A DNA stretch of 7,600 bases from DAIOHQ01 sp036744635 (GTDB lineage: Bacteria > Planctomycetota > Phycisphaerae > Tepidisphaerales > Tepidisphaeraceae). Below the pieces are notes generated by a model. That model ran no database searches, was not told the origin of the DNA, and was given only the letters and a program-made list of their open reading frames with translations. This document shows, piece after piece, positions 1 to 5,131 of this stretch. The DNA lies in the NCBI GenBank assembly GCA_036744635.1, contig DAIOHQ010000238.1, forward strand, positions 1-7,600, read 5' to 3'. Every line of letters starts with the position of its first letter. Positions within the stretch are counted from its first letter, which is position 1. Made by a program: the position numbers and the translations under genes.

Positions 1-40
1 CGCCCACCATCGAGAACGGTGGGCGAGTACGCCCACCCTA
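1..40. repeat. GC-rich hairpin repeat, copy 1
   Basis: CGCCCACC occurs at 1-8 and again at 30-37, and its exact complement GGTGGGCG lies between them at 18-25. The middle arm can pair with either flank: 9-base loop on the left, 4-base loop (agta) on the right. Bases 18-40 match 6601-6623 at 21 of 23 positions, so this is a dispersed repeat and not only a local hairpin. It sits just upstream of a lipoprotein gene's ribosome site. It may be a REP-like intergenic element or the terminator of a gene to the left; no T-run follows. Confidence 0.7.
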
Positions 41-46
41 CCTGAG

Positions 47-52
47 AAGGAG
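47..52 (+). promoter_or_regulatory. Ribosome binding site of the YcfL-like gene
   Basis: AAGGAG lies 6 bases before the GTG at 59 and 18 bases before the ATG at 71. The spacing favours the GTG as the start. Confidence 0.7.
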
Positions 53-58
53 CCAACC

Positions 59-460
59 GTGAGATCAACCATGAAATACCTATTTGCCATTCCGCTGTTT
101 CTCACCTTCACCGGCTGCGTGAACGCGCCCATCGAAGGCCGGCAGGACCCGCACGCGCGGCAGCAGATTTATTTCACCGACCGCAGGTTGAAAGAGTCGA
201 CCGCCGTCGATCAGCCGCAGCCCACGCGCATCGCCGGCGGCCTGCTGCAGGTGACGGTTCCGATCCGCTCGACGGTCAACCGTTCGATGACCATCGACTA
301 CCGCGTGACCTGGCTGGATGCCAATGGCCAGCCGCTCCCCGGCAGCCCAACCACCTGGATGTCGCACCACTTGGAAGCCCGCGCCCAGGATTACATCACC
401 ACCAACAGCACCAGTTCCCGCGCCGCGGATTTCCAGATCGATTTTCGCCCGGCGAAATGA
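59..460 (+). CDS. YcfL/DUF1425-like lipoprotein
   Basis: A small secreted lipoprotein of 133 residues. Residues 5-20 form a signal peptide ending in F-T-G-C, with C20 the likely lipidated cysteine; F and T are atypical for a lipobox but tolerable. The mature part (about 35-131) is beta-rich and carries the pattern typical of the YcfL family: VTVPIRSTVNRSMTIDYRV, then W-x-DANGQPLP, then a C-terminal YITTNSTSSRAADFQID stretch. In enterobacteria ycfL sits next to lpoB, which encodes the activator of penicillin-binding protein 1B, so an envelope role is plausible, but YcfL itself has no defined activity. The gene left of the window might be an LpoB-like partner; that is a guess. The GTG start is chosen on ribosome-site spacing; an ATG 12 bases downstream would also leave a usable signal peptide. 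Confidence 0.8.
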   Translation: MRSTMKYLFAIPLFLTFTGCVNAPIEGRQDPHARQQIYFTDRRLKESTAVDQPQPTRIAGGLLQVTVPIRSTVNRSMTIDYRVTWLDANGQPLPGSPTTWMSHHLEARAQDYITTNSTSSRAADFQIDFRPAK

Positions 461-522
461 TGGGTAAATCGGCCGCTCCCGTTAGCCTCCACTCAGCGCC
501 GCGCCAAGAATTCATTAGCGGC

Positions 523-548
523 TTGACGGGCTGCACAGCGCATATCAT
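523..548 (+). promoter_or_regulatory. Possible promoter of the response regulator gene
   Basis: TTGACG (523-528) matches five of six bases of a sigma-70 -35 box, and TATCAT (543-548) matches five of six of a -10 box. The 14-base spacing is shorter than the usual 16-18, so this is tentative. It lies about 40 bases before the start codon at 590. The rest of 461-589 shows nothing else convincing. Confidence 0.3.
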
Positions 549-589
549 TCTTCCGGCATGGAAGTGACTTCTCGCACTGGAGCGCAGCC

Positions 590-1354
590 ATGAGCAGGAC
601 CTCCGATTTTTCCCGCACCACGCCCACCCGAAGTTCGTCGCCTCCTGCACGCGGCAAGAAGAGCATTCTTGTCATCGACGATGAGAAGGACCTGCTCGAT
701 CTCATCGCCGACAACCTGCGCAACAATGGCTATCGCGTGCTGGGCGCATCCGATGGATATCAGGCGCTGGAGATCGCGCAGAAGGAAGTGCCCGACCTGG
801 TGATTCTGGACCTGATGCTGCCCGGCCTGGAGGGAACGCAGGTGGCGCGCAAGCTCAAGGAGGATTCGCGCACGGCCAACATCCCGATCATCATGCTCAC
901 CGCCAGGGCCGAGGAAACCGACGTCATCGTCGGCCTGACCCTGGGGGCTGATGATTACGTCACCAAACCGTTCAGCATGAAGATTCTGCTGGCGCGGATC
1001 GGCACGGTGCTGCGCCGGGCCGAGCAGTCGGCCAATCCGGATGAGACGGGCGCGCTCAAGGCCGGCCCCTTGGCCATCAATATTTCCAAGCACGAGGTGA
1101 TGCTGAACGGGCAGGCGGTGAAGCTGACGCATACCGAATTCAAGCTGCTGAGCGCGCTGGTGGCCGCCCGCGGGCGGGTATTGACGCGCGACCAGTTGAT
1201 GGACAAGGCGATGGGCACCGACGTCTTCGTGACCGACCGCGCCATCGACGTACACGTCACCGCCATCCGCAAGAAACTCGGCGAGGCCGCCAATCTGGTG
1301 CAGACCATCCGCGGCGTGGGCTATCGCCTGCAGGAATCGCCGGAAGGGGAGTAG
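590..1354 (+). CDS. OmpR/PhoB-family response regulator
   Basis: A two-component transcription factor of 254 residues. After a Ser/Pro/Arg-rich tail (1-24) comes a receiver domain (about 25-142) with every key residue: acidic pair D30/D31, phospho-acceptor D74 in VILDLMLPG, T104 in MLTA and K126 in VTKPF. A winged-helix DNA-binding domain follows (about 156-248), with the recognition-helix pattern DRAIDVHVTAIRKKLG and the closing RGVGYRL. On phosphorylation such proteins dimerise and bind direct repeats at promoters. The ATG at 590 has TGGAG 7 bases upstream. The usual partner histidine kinase is absent on either side: the next gene is a lipoprotein. So the signal and the regulon cannot be read here. 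The sequence is closest in feel to PhoB, but that does not prove a phosphate role. The 20-residue N-terminal extension is longer than in most family members. Confidence 0.93.
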   Translation: MSRTSDFSRTTPTRSSSPPARGKKSILVIDDEKDLLDLIADNLRNNGYRVLGASDGYQALEIAQKEVPDLVILDLMLPGLEGTQVARKLKEDSRTANIPIIMLTARAEETDVIVGLTLGADDYVTKPFSMKILLARIGTVLRRAEQSANPDETGALKAGPLAINISKHEVMLNGQAVKLTHTEFKLLSALVAARGRVLTRDQLMDKAMGTDVFVTDRAIDVHVTAIRKKLGEAANLVQTIRGVGYRLQESPEGE

Positions 1355-1364
1355 CCACCCTTAT

Positions 1365-1375
1365 CGGACTGTCCG
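1365..1375. promoter_or_regulatory. Short palindrome upstream of the propeller lipoprotein promoter
   Basis: CGGAC-t-GTCCG is a perfect 5+5 palindrome about the centre base at 1370. It starts 10 bases after the regulator's stop codon and ends 15 bases before a candidate -35 box. The one-base centre makes it a poor hairpin, so a protein site is the more natural reading. It could equally be chance. Confidence 0.25.
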
Positions 1376-1390
1376 CAAAGCATGGAGAGT

Positions 1391-1420
1391 TTGACGGTTA
1401 CAACCCGTCTAGGTTATTGT
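1391..1420 (+). promoter_or_regulatory. Candidate sigma-70 promoter of the propeller lipoprotein
   Basis: TTGACG (1391-1396) is followed after 18 bases by TATTGT (1415-1420), which matches four of six -10 positions. It lies in the 145-base gap before the GTG start at 1500, so the lipoprotein can be transcribed separately from the response regulator gene. Confidence 0.4.
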
Positions 1421-1487
1421 TGGCTCCGCTGCGCAGGCGAACTTCGCCGGCCGGCGGCCAATGGGGGCGCACGCGATGCGATCAAGC

Positions 1488-1493
1488 GAGGAG
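1488..1493 (+). promoter_or_regulatory. Ribosome binding site that decides the propeller start
   Basis: GAGGAG touches the ATG at 1494 with no spacer, lies downstream of the ATGs at 1461 and 1476, and is 6 bases ahead of the GTG at 1500. Only the GTG has a workable spacing. Confidence 0.75.
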
Positions 1494-1499
1494 ATGTGC

Positions 1500-2720
1500 G
1501 TGAGAAAGCAATTGTTGACACTCATCCTGGGATTCAGCGTCCTGAGCGGCTGTCATTCCAAGCCGTACGTGGCGCCGCCGGTAGCTCCGCTGCAGGCCAA
1601 CACCTTCAAACGCCAGTGGATGACGCCGCTGGCCATGCAGGGCGGCGAGGAGGCGACCAGCCTCTTCGTGCGCGAAAAGAACCTGTATATCTATAGCGAC
1701 AGGCACGTCGCCTATCCGGTGGACAAGGCCACCGGCGTGCCGGCATTGTCCATGCCGATCCCCGAGCGCCTCGGCACGATGCGTCCGCCGGTGGATGCCA
1801 GCGAGAAAGCGGGGGCTCGCGCCGATCAAACACTCGAGGTAGTCGTTGTTCCCACCGATAAGACACTCGAAGTGTTCAACCGCAAGGGCGGATATCTGTC
1901 GTCCCTGCCCCTCTCCTATGCGATGGGTTCCAGCGCGGTAGCCAATGGCAGCATGGTGTATTCCGGCGCAAACTTCCCCGACAGCGGCCGGCTTGTCGCC
2001 GAAGACCTGAACAAGCCCTACGGCGGCGCTCCCCGTTGGAACGTGCGGCCAGAAAACAACGTCGCCATCTCCGCGGCGCCGGTGGTGCAGCAGGGAATCG
2101 TGTATGCCGCCTTTCAGGATGGCACGGTAATGGCGGTGAGCGAAGAGCGCGCCGATCCGATCTGGCAGCCGCTTCCGGGGATGGTTTTCTCCACCGCGGC
2201 CAGCGTTGTCGCGGATTTGAAGGCCGACGAATACGGCATCTACGTCGCCTCGACCGACACCAAGCTGGTTTGCCTCGACCGCGCCAACGGCAAGGTGAAG
2301 TGGCAATATTTTGCCGGCCGGGCATTGACGGATGCGCCGGTGGCGACGGCCAATTCGGTCTTCCAGGTTGTCCGCGGCCAGGGAATCGTCGCCATCGACA
2401 AGATGGCCGGCGAATACAACCGCAAGGAAAAGTGGCACGTCGCCGATGCCCGGCAGTTCCTCTCCTCCGACGACAAGTTCGCCTATCTGACGGACAAGAA
2501 CAACCGGATCATCGCCGTGGACAAGCAGACCGGCCAGGTGGCCTTCACCTCGAAGCGCTCAGATCTGCGCATCTTCGGCACGAATATCAAGGATGCGACC
2601 ATCTACGCGGCCACGGCCGACGGCCGGGTGTTTGCGATCATGCCGGTGCTGAAAGGCGGGCAGGTCGGCGAGTTGGTGCTTGAGAAACGGCCGATCGACG
2701 CGGTGGCGGTGGCGAACTGA
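1500..2720 (+). CDS. PQQ-like beta-propeller lipoprotein
   Basis: From the GTG at 1500 the protein has 406 residues and begins M-R-K-Q followed by a hydrophobic run and the lipobox L-S-G-C, with C18 the lipidated cysteine. An ATG at 1461 would put 13 extra residues ahead of an already complete signal peptide, so it is not preferred. The body is a chain of about seven or eight PQQ/WD-like blades, each with a strand, a small turn and a 'V-x-A-I/L-D-x-x-T/N-G-x-V-x-W' type segment. The clearest are at 199-223, 246-271 (YVASTDTKLVCLDRANGKVK), 286-301, 327-351 (IIAVDKQTGQVAF) and 367-382. BamB of the outer-membrane assembly machine has this architecture, as do many planctomycete lipoproteins of unknown role. 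Nothing here shows PQQ binding or enzyme activity. Likely a periplasm-facing scaffold or binding protein anchored to a membrane. Confidence 0.85.
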   Translation: MRKQLLTLILGFSVLSGCHSKPYVAPPVAPLQANTFKRQWMTPLAMQGGEEATSLFVREKNLYIYSDRHVAYPVDKATGVPALSMPIPERLGTMRPPVDASEKAGARADQTLEVVVVPTDKTLEVFNRKGGYLSSLPLSYAMGSSAVANGSMVYSGANFPDSGRLVAEDLNKPYGGAPRWNVRPENNVAISAAPVVQQGIVYAAFQDGTVMAVSEERADPIWQPLPGMVFSTAASVVADLKADEYGIYVASTDTKLVCLDRANGKVKWQYFAGRALTDAPVATANSVFQVVRGQGIVAIDKMAGEYNRKEKWHVADARQFLSSDDKFAYLTDKNNRIIAVDKQTGQVAFTSKRSDLRIFGTNIKDATIYAATADGRVFAIMPVLKGGQVGELVLEKRPIDAVAVAN

Positions 2721-2741
2721 TTTTCGCCGGCAATTCCTAGC

Positions 2742-2759
2742 ACGGGCGTTCGCGCCCGT
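2742..2759. terminator. UUCG-capped hairpin after the propeller gene
   Basis: ACGGGCG (2742-2748) and CGCCCGT (2753-2759) form a perfect 7-bp stem closed by TTCG, an unusually stable tetraloop. It begins 22 bases after the stop codon. No T-run follows, so it may protect the 3' end of the mRNA or act with Rho; it could also be a repetitive intergenic element. Confidence 0.5.
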
Positions 2760-2778
2760 CTCTGGAGATCGAGTCTCG

Positions 2779-2903
2779 AAGAGCACGGAGCATTGGGAAG
2801 ATGAGGAACTGAAGCGTGTGGTGACAGGTGCGCTGTGCGCCGCATTCATCGAAGCATGAAGGCAGTGCATCAGTGGGTAGGCTTCAGTTCACTCCGTGCT
2901 CTT
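2779..2903. repeat. Nested long-range inverted repeat
   Basis: The outer arms AAGAGCACGGAG (2779-2790) and CTCCGTGCTCTT (2892-2903) are perfect 12-bp complements. Inside them AACTGAAGC (2807-2815) and GCTTCAGTT (2881-2889) are perfect 9-bp complements. The two pairs are collinear, with 16 unpaired bases on the left and 2 on the right. The 65-base centre has a further small stem, TTCAT/ATGAA. The element is about 125 bases long and carries no open reading frame that I trust. Candidates are a structured small RNA, a miniature inverted-repeat element or a leader of the cassette that starts at 3144. No target duplication is visible at its ends. Confidence 0.6.
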
Positions 2904-3143
2904 GGGGACTTGATTTTAACGATCCATTTCGTGGTCATTCCGTCTGAGCGCGGCACGGTATGCAGGTGACAGTCCCGAATGTGATACTCGATTCAACCAA
3001 GGACGAAAATTCGACCGTTGCAGCGATGCCCGATGAATCACTGGCGGACACGCCTGACGTGGTGTAGTATCGATTTTAGTGGATTGTTTTTTGCGTCGTG
3101 ACGAGGTTTCAGCAAACCCCTGAGCGGTCGAGGCGACTATAGC
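2904..3143. other. Non-coding stretch before the three-gene cassette
   Basis: I see no gene in these 240 bases. A 4-bp hairpin GGCG/CGCC (3043-3054), a weak -10-like TAGTAT (3065-3070) and a run of six T (3087-3092) are present, but none makes a convincing promoter or terminator. An in-frame TGA at 3099-3101 shows that the following gene does not extend upstream of about 3102. No tRNA or recognisable attachment site was found. Confidence 0.5.
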
Positions 3144-3845
3144 ATGCAGCTAATGATCTCGAATGTGGTTGTCGTCGCCAAGAACTTCAATCCCTCGATC
3201 TTGAGCCAGATTTGGCTGGTTAGAAACGAGGTGATTGAGGAAGCCGAATTTCTGCCCGGATGTATCTTCGCCGAAGGGCTCACGCAGATTGTGACGCGCT
3301 CATTCGACATGCTTGTCGTGCCAGACCGATTGCAGTTCTCGCCAAAGGTAGAACCACTGCAGGAGGCCGAGCAACAGGAGGGTGTCGATCGTGATTGGGA
3401 ACAGCCGGAGGGTGAACTCGTCGCAGACAAGGTCGGCAAAATTATCCGTGCATTACCGCACACGCCTTACAGTGCCGTGGGCATAAATTTCATCTGGCAC
3501 GAGACTCCACAGGGTGAAGAGGGAATTTCTGGCCTAACCCGTCGCCTGTTTTGGAACCCGCATAGCGCCCTTCACCGCCAGTTTGCAGATGAGAACGCGC
3601 GCTTCGGTACGTACATGAGCAAGGATATCGGCGGTGGGATGCGCCTAAAATTCGACGTGAAACCTGTAGTAGTAGGCATTTCCGCCGAAGGTGTTGAGGA
3701 CCGACTTCATCTCGCCATTAATTTCCACAAGGAAATAGGCGGAGGCGACAGAGTTCAGCAGACTCTTGGGGCTATAAGGCGGTGGAATGAGTGTAAGACG
3801 CAAGCGTCAGCATTAGCTGAGCTTGCCCTGGAAGGAGCACAATAA
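3144..3845 (+). CDS. Uncharacterised protein, first gene of cassette
   Basis: A soluble-looking protein of 233 residues that I do not recognise. It has no signal peptide and no membrane segment. The N-terminal part (5-65) alternates hydrophobic strands and ends VVPDRLQFSP. A very acidic linker rich in Glu and Gln follows (68-92), then a second domain (about 95-230). Two segments there resemble each other: AVGINFIWHE (111-120), followed by a helix ending RRLF, and LAINFHKEIG (190-199), followed by a helix ending IRRW. This suggests a duplicated strand-helix unit. A faint likeness to the TIGR04255 group of sporadic proteins is possible but unproven. GAGG lies 10 bases before the ATG. Its TAA overlaps the next gene's ATG by one base (TAATG), so the two are probably translated together. 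Base composition by eye is less GC-rich than in the flanking genes, which fits horizontal gain. Confidence 0.8.
   Translation: MQLMISNVVVVAKNFNPSILSQIWLVRNEVIEEAEFLPGCIFAEGLTQIVTRSFDMLVVPDRLQFSPKVEPLQEAEQQEGVDRDWEQPEGELVADKVGKIIRALPHTPYSAVGINFIWHETPQGEEGISGLTRRLFWNPHSALHRQFADENARFGTYMSKDIGGGMRLKFDVKPVVVGISAEGVEDRLHLAINFHKEIGGGDRVQQTLGAIRRWNECKTQASALAELALEGAQ
3832..3837 (+). promoter_or_regulatory. Ribosome binding site of the second cassette gene
   Basis: AAGGAG sits inside the last codons of the first gene, 7 bases before the ATG at 3845. It supports the start and the one-base overlap. Confidence 0.75.
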
Positions 3846-4372
3846 TGGCTACCGAAAGTTCGACATTACCAATTTACGGTGGACGCCTTTACGGTCTAGG
3901 CAACAGTGTCAATCTGCAGCCTGCGCGGGAAATGTTCCCGATGGGCGAGTGCGGCGCGCTGCCGGATATGACTGACTGGTACACGGGGGGCGAGAAGACG
4001 ATTTGTTTGGACAGATGGGCGTTGAAGGCTCTCCGCAGAAACGGACTCGATTTCTGCACGGAAGGTCGCATCACCAGCGAAGCCTCTGCTGAATCTTGCA
4101 TTCATCGCCGCGAGCTGGCGGAAGGTCTCGAATTGGACATCACCAAGTTCGTCATTAAGGTGTTTGCGAGTGCGTCATTCGATGACGAGAACGCTTCCAC
4201 GCCTATTGGTGAGATCGCCGAAAATATCAAACGCCTTCTATCTTCTCGTTCTGAAAGCGTGGCGGACGACGCTGCGCTGCCAAAGTTCGCACCTGAAGAG
4301 CCGGACGAATACGGCTGGAAGAGTTACACCGGAAAAATCCGGCGGGCGGTTCGTCGATTCAGTGAACTCTAA
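3845..4372 (+). CDS. Uncharacterised protein, second gene of cassette
   Basis: A protein of 175 residues with no recognised family, signal peptide or membrane segment. The N-terminal third is Gly-rich and aromatic (YGGRLYGLGN; later DMTDWYTGGEKTICLDRWAL). Four cysteines lie at 36, 54, 71 and 85, with H87 just after; they are not spaced like a standard zinc finger. The C-terminal third (about 120-175) is charged, probably helical, and ends in a basic stretch (GKIRRAVRRF). It is linked to both neighbours: a 1-base overlap upstream and only 2 bases before the next ATG. The layout says it works with them, possibly as a subunit of one complex, but no activity can be named. The start is secure because a strong ribosome site lies at the right distance. 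Confidence 0.8.
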   Translation: MATESSTLPIYGGRLYGLGNSVNLQPAREMFPMGECGALPDMTDWYTGGEKTICLDRWALKALRRNGLDFCTEGRITSEASAESCIHRRELAEGLELDITKFVIKVFASASFDDENASTPIGEIAENIKRLLSSRSESVADDAALPKFAPEEPDEYGWKSYTGKIRRAVRRFSEL

Positions 4373-4374
4373 CA

Positions 4375-5085
4375 ATGCCAATCCTAGAAAAGCTCCCTGC
4401 GGATTCTCCCTTGTCTCAAGGCGACCTGCTGAAGGGCATCAAGCTGTTCGCTAGTTCCGCCCAATGGGGAGACGATGCAGCCAAGCCTGAGTCCGTCGAC
4501 TGCGCGGCGTGTCTCGTGGTTTCCAGGCCGTGCGTAATCCCTCATAAGAGATTCATCCTCGTCTCTATGGTTGATGGGTACAAAGACAATCCCGCGCCCG
4601 CGGATGGCGAGGGGGCAAAGGAGATCCTTGAGTTTTTAAGAACGATTCGAGATGGTGATACAACTCCAGATAAGTTGTACCTTGGCCAGATTCCTGATCT
4701 CGGGGACGGTCGCTTTCGTGCAAACTTAGACTCCCTTCACACGATCAAGGTACCGAACGATGTGCAGCTCACGGCATTCCTTCAACGTGGCAGGATTGGG
4801 CGGCTCGCGCAGGATTTCGTTCGGGATTTGCATATTCGAGCCTTCCGCGCGTTCGCCAGCTTAGGCTTTGATGACCATCGCTGGATGACCGACGAGGACC
4901 TTAACTGGCTCGTTCAGACGGCCAGGAAAGAATTCGCCGAACTGGAAGCGCAGCTTGCCGGGGCATTGGCCGGGGGCGATGTTGGTGGCAACAAGAAGAT
5001 CAAAGACAATGCGACGAAACAGCTTGCGAAGATACGGCCACTATACCAGCCTTACATCGAAGAGCTTGAGTCTCGAAAGAAGTAG
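4375..5085 (+). CDS. Uncharacterised protein with Cys/His cluster, third gene of cassette
   Basis: A protein of 236 residues that I cannot assign. The N-terminus reads SPLSQGDLLKGIKLF (11-25), then comes a cluster C43-x2-C46-x6-C53-x3-H57 around the phrase LVVSRPC, which has the right ligands for a metal site. I have a general memory of hypothetical proteins with an early 'QGD' and a later 'vvS-x-x-C' segment, but no function attached to them. A helical segment RIGRLAQDFVRDLHIRAFRA lies at 140-159, and the C-terminal 180-236 is charged and likely helical or coiled-coil, broken by a Gly-rich turn (199-206). No ribosome site is clear before the ATG, which lies 2 bases after the previous stop, so translation probably depends on coupling. 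The stop is followed by a large stem shared with the convergent gene. Confidence 0.8.
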   Translation: MPILEKLPADSPLSQGDLLKGIKLFASSAQWGDDAAKPESVDCAACLVVSRPCVIPHKRFILVSMVDGYKDNPAPADGEGAKEILEFLRTIRDGDTTPDKLYLGQIPDLGDGRFRANLDSLHTIKVPNDVQLTAFLQRGRIGRLAQDFVRDLHIRAFRAFASLGFDDHRWMTDEDLNWLVQTARKEFAELEAQLAGALAGGDVGGNKKIKDNATKQLAKIRPLYQPYIEELESRKK

Positions 5086-5131
5086 CAGGCGTAATTCTCG
5101 TGCAGCAACAAGCCGTTCAATTATCCGCCTG
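5086..5131. terminator. Potential bidirectional terminator between convergent genes
   Basis: CAGGCG-TAATT (5086-5096) pairs with AATTA-tc-CGCCTG (5119-5131): 11 base pairs with a two-base bulge and a 22-base loop. It begins right after the cassette's last stop and reaches into the last codons of the minus-strand membrane protein gene. A/T runs lie at the inner end of the stem, not the outer, so it is not a textbook intrinsic terminator, but its place between converging genes fits termination or mRNA end protection. Confidence 0.45.

Noticed and set aside
558..593. Eleven-codon upstream frame ending in ATGA at the response regulator start
   Set aside because: The ATG-to-TGA frame overlaps the true start neatly, but there is no ribosome site before it, so a leader peptide is not supported.
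545..1255. 236-codon open frame on the minus strand
   Set aside because: It is the complement of the response regulator, whose domains and active residues are complete on the plus strand.
1461..1499. Longer start for the propeller lipoprotein
   Set aside because: It would place 13 residues ahead of a complete lipoprotein signal peptide, and the only ribosome site fits the GTG at 1500.
1482..2438. 318-codon open frame on the minus strand
   Set aside because: It is opposite the propeller lipoprotein; the plus-strand frame has a signal peptide and repeated blades, this one has neither.
2036..2683. 215-codon open frame in another plus-strand frame
   Set aside because: It overlaps the propeller gene throughout and its Arg/Gly-rich translation shows no domain.
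2779..2903. Retron-like non-coding RNA with complementary end repeats
   Set aside because: The 12-bp end arms and length would fit, but none of the nearby proteins has reverse transcriptase motifs such as YxDD, so a retron reading has no support here.
2904..3143. tRNA fragment or attachment site before the cassette
   Set aside because: A few T-loop-like words occur, but no cloverleaf arms can be paired on either strand.
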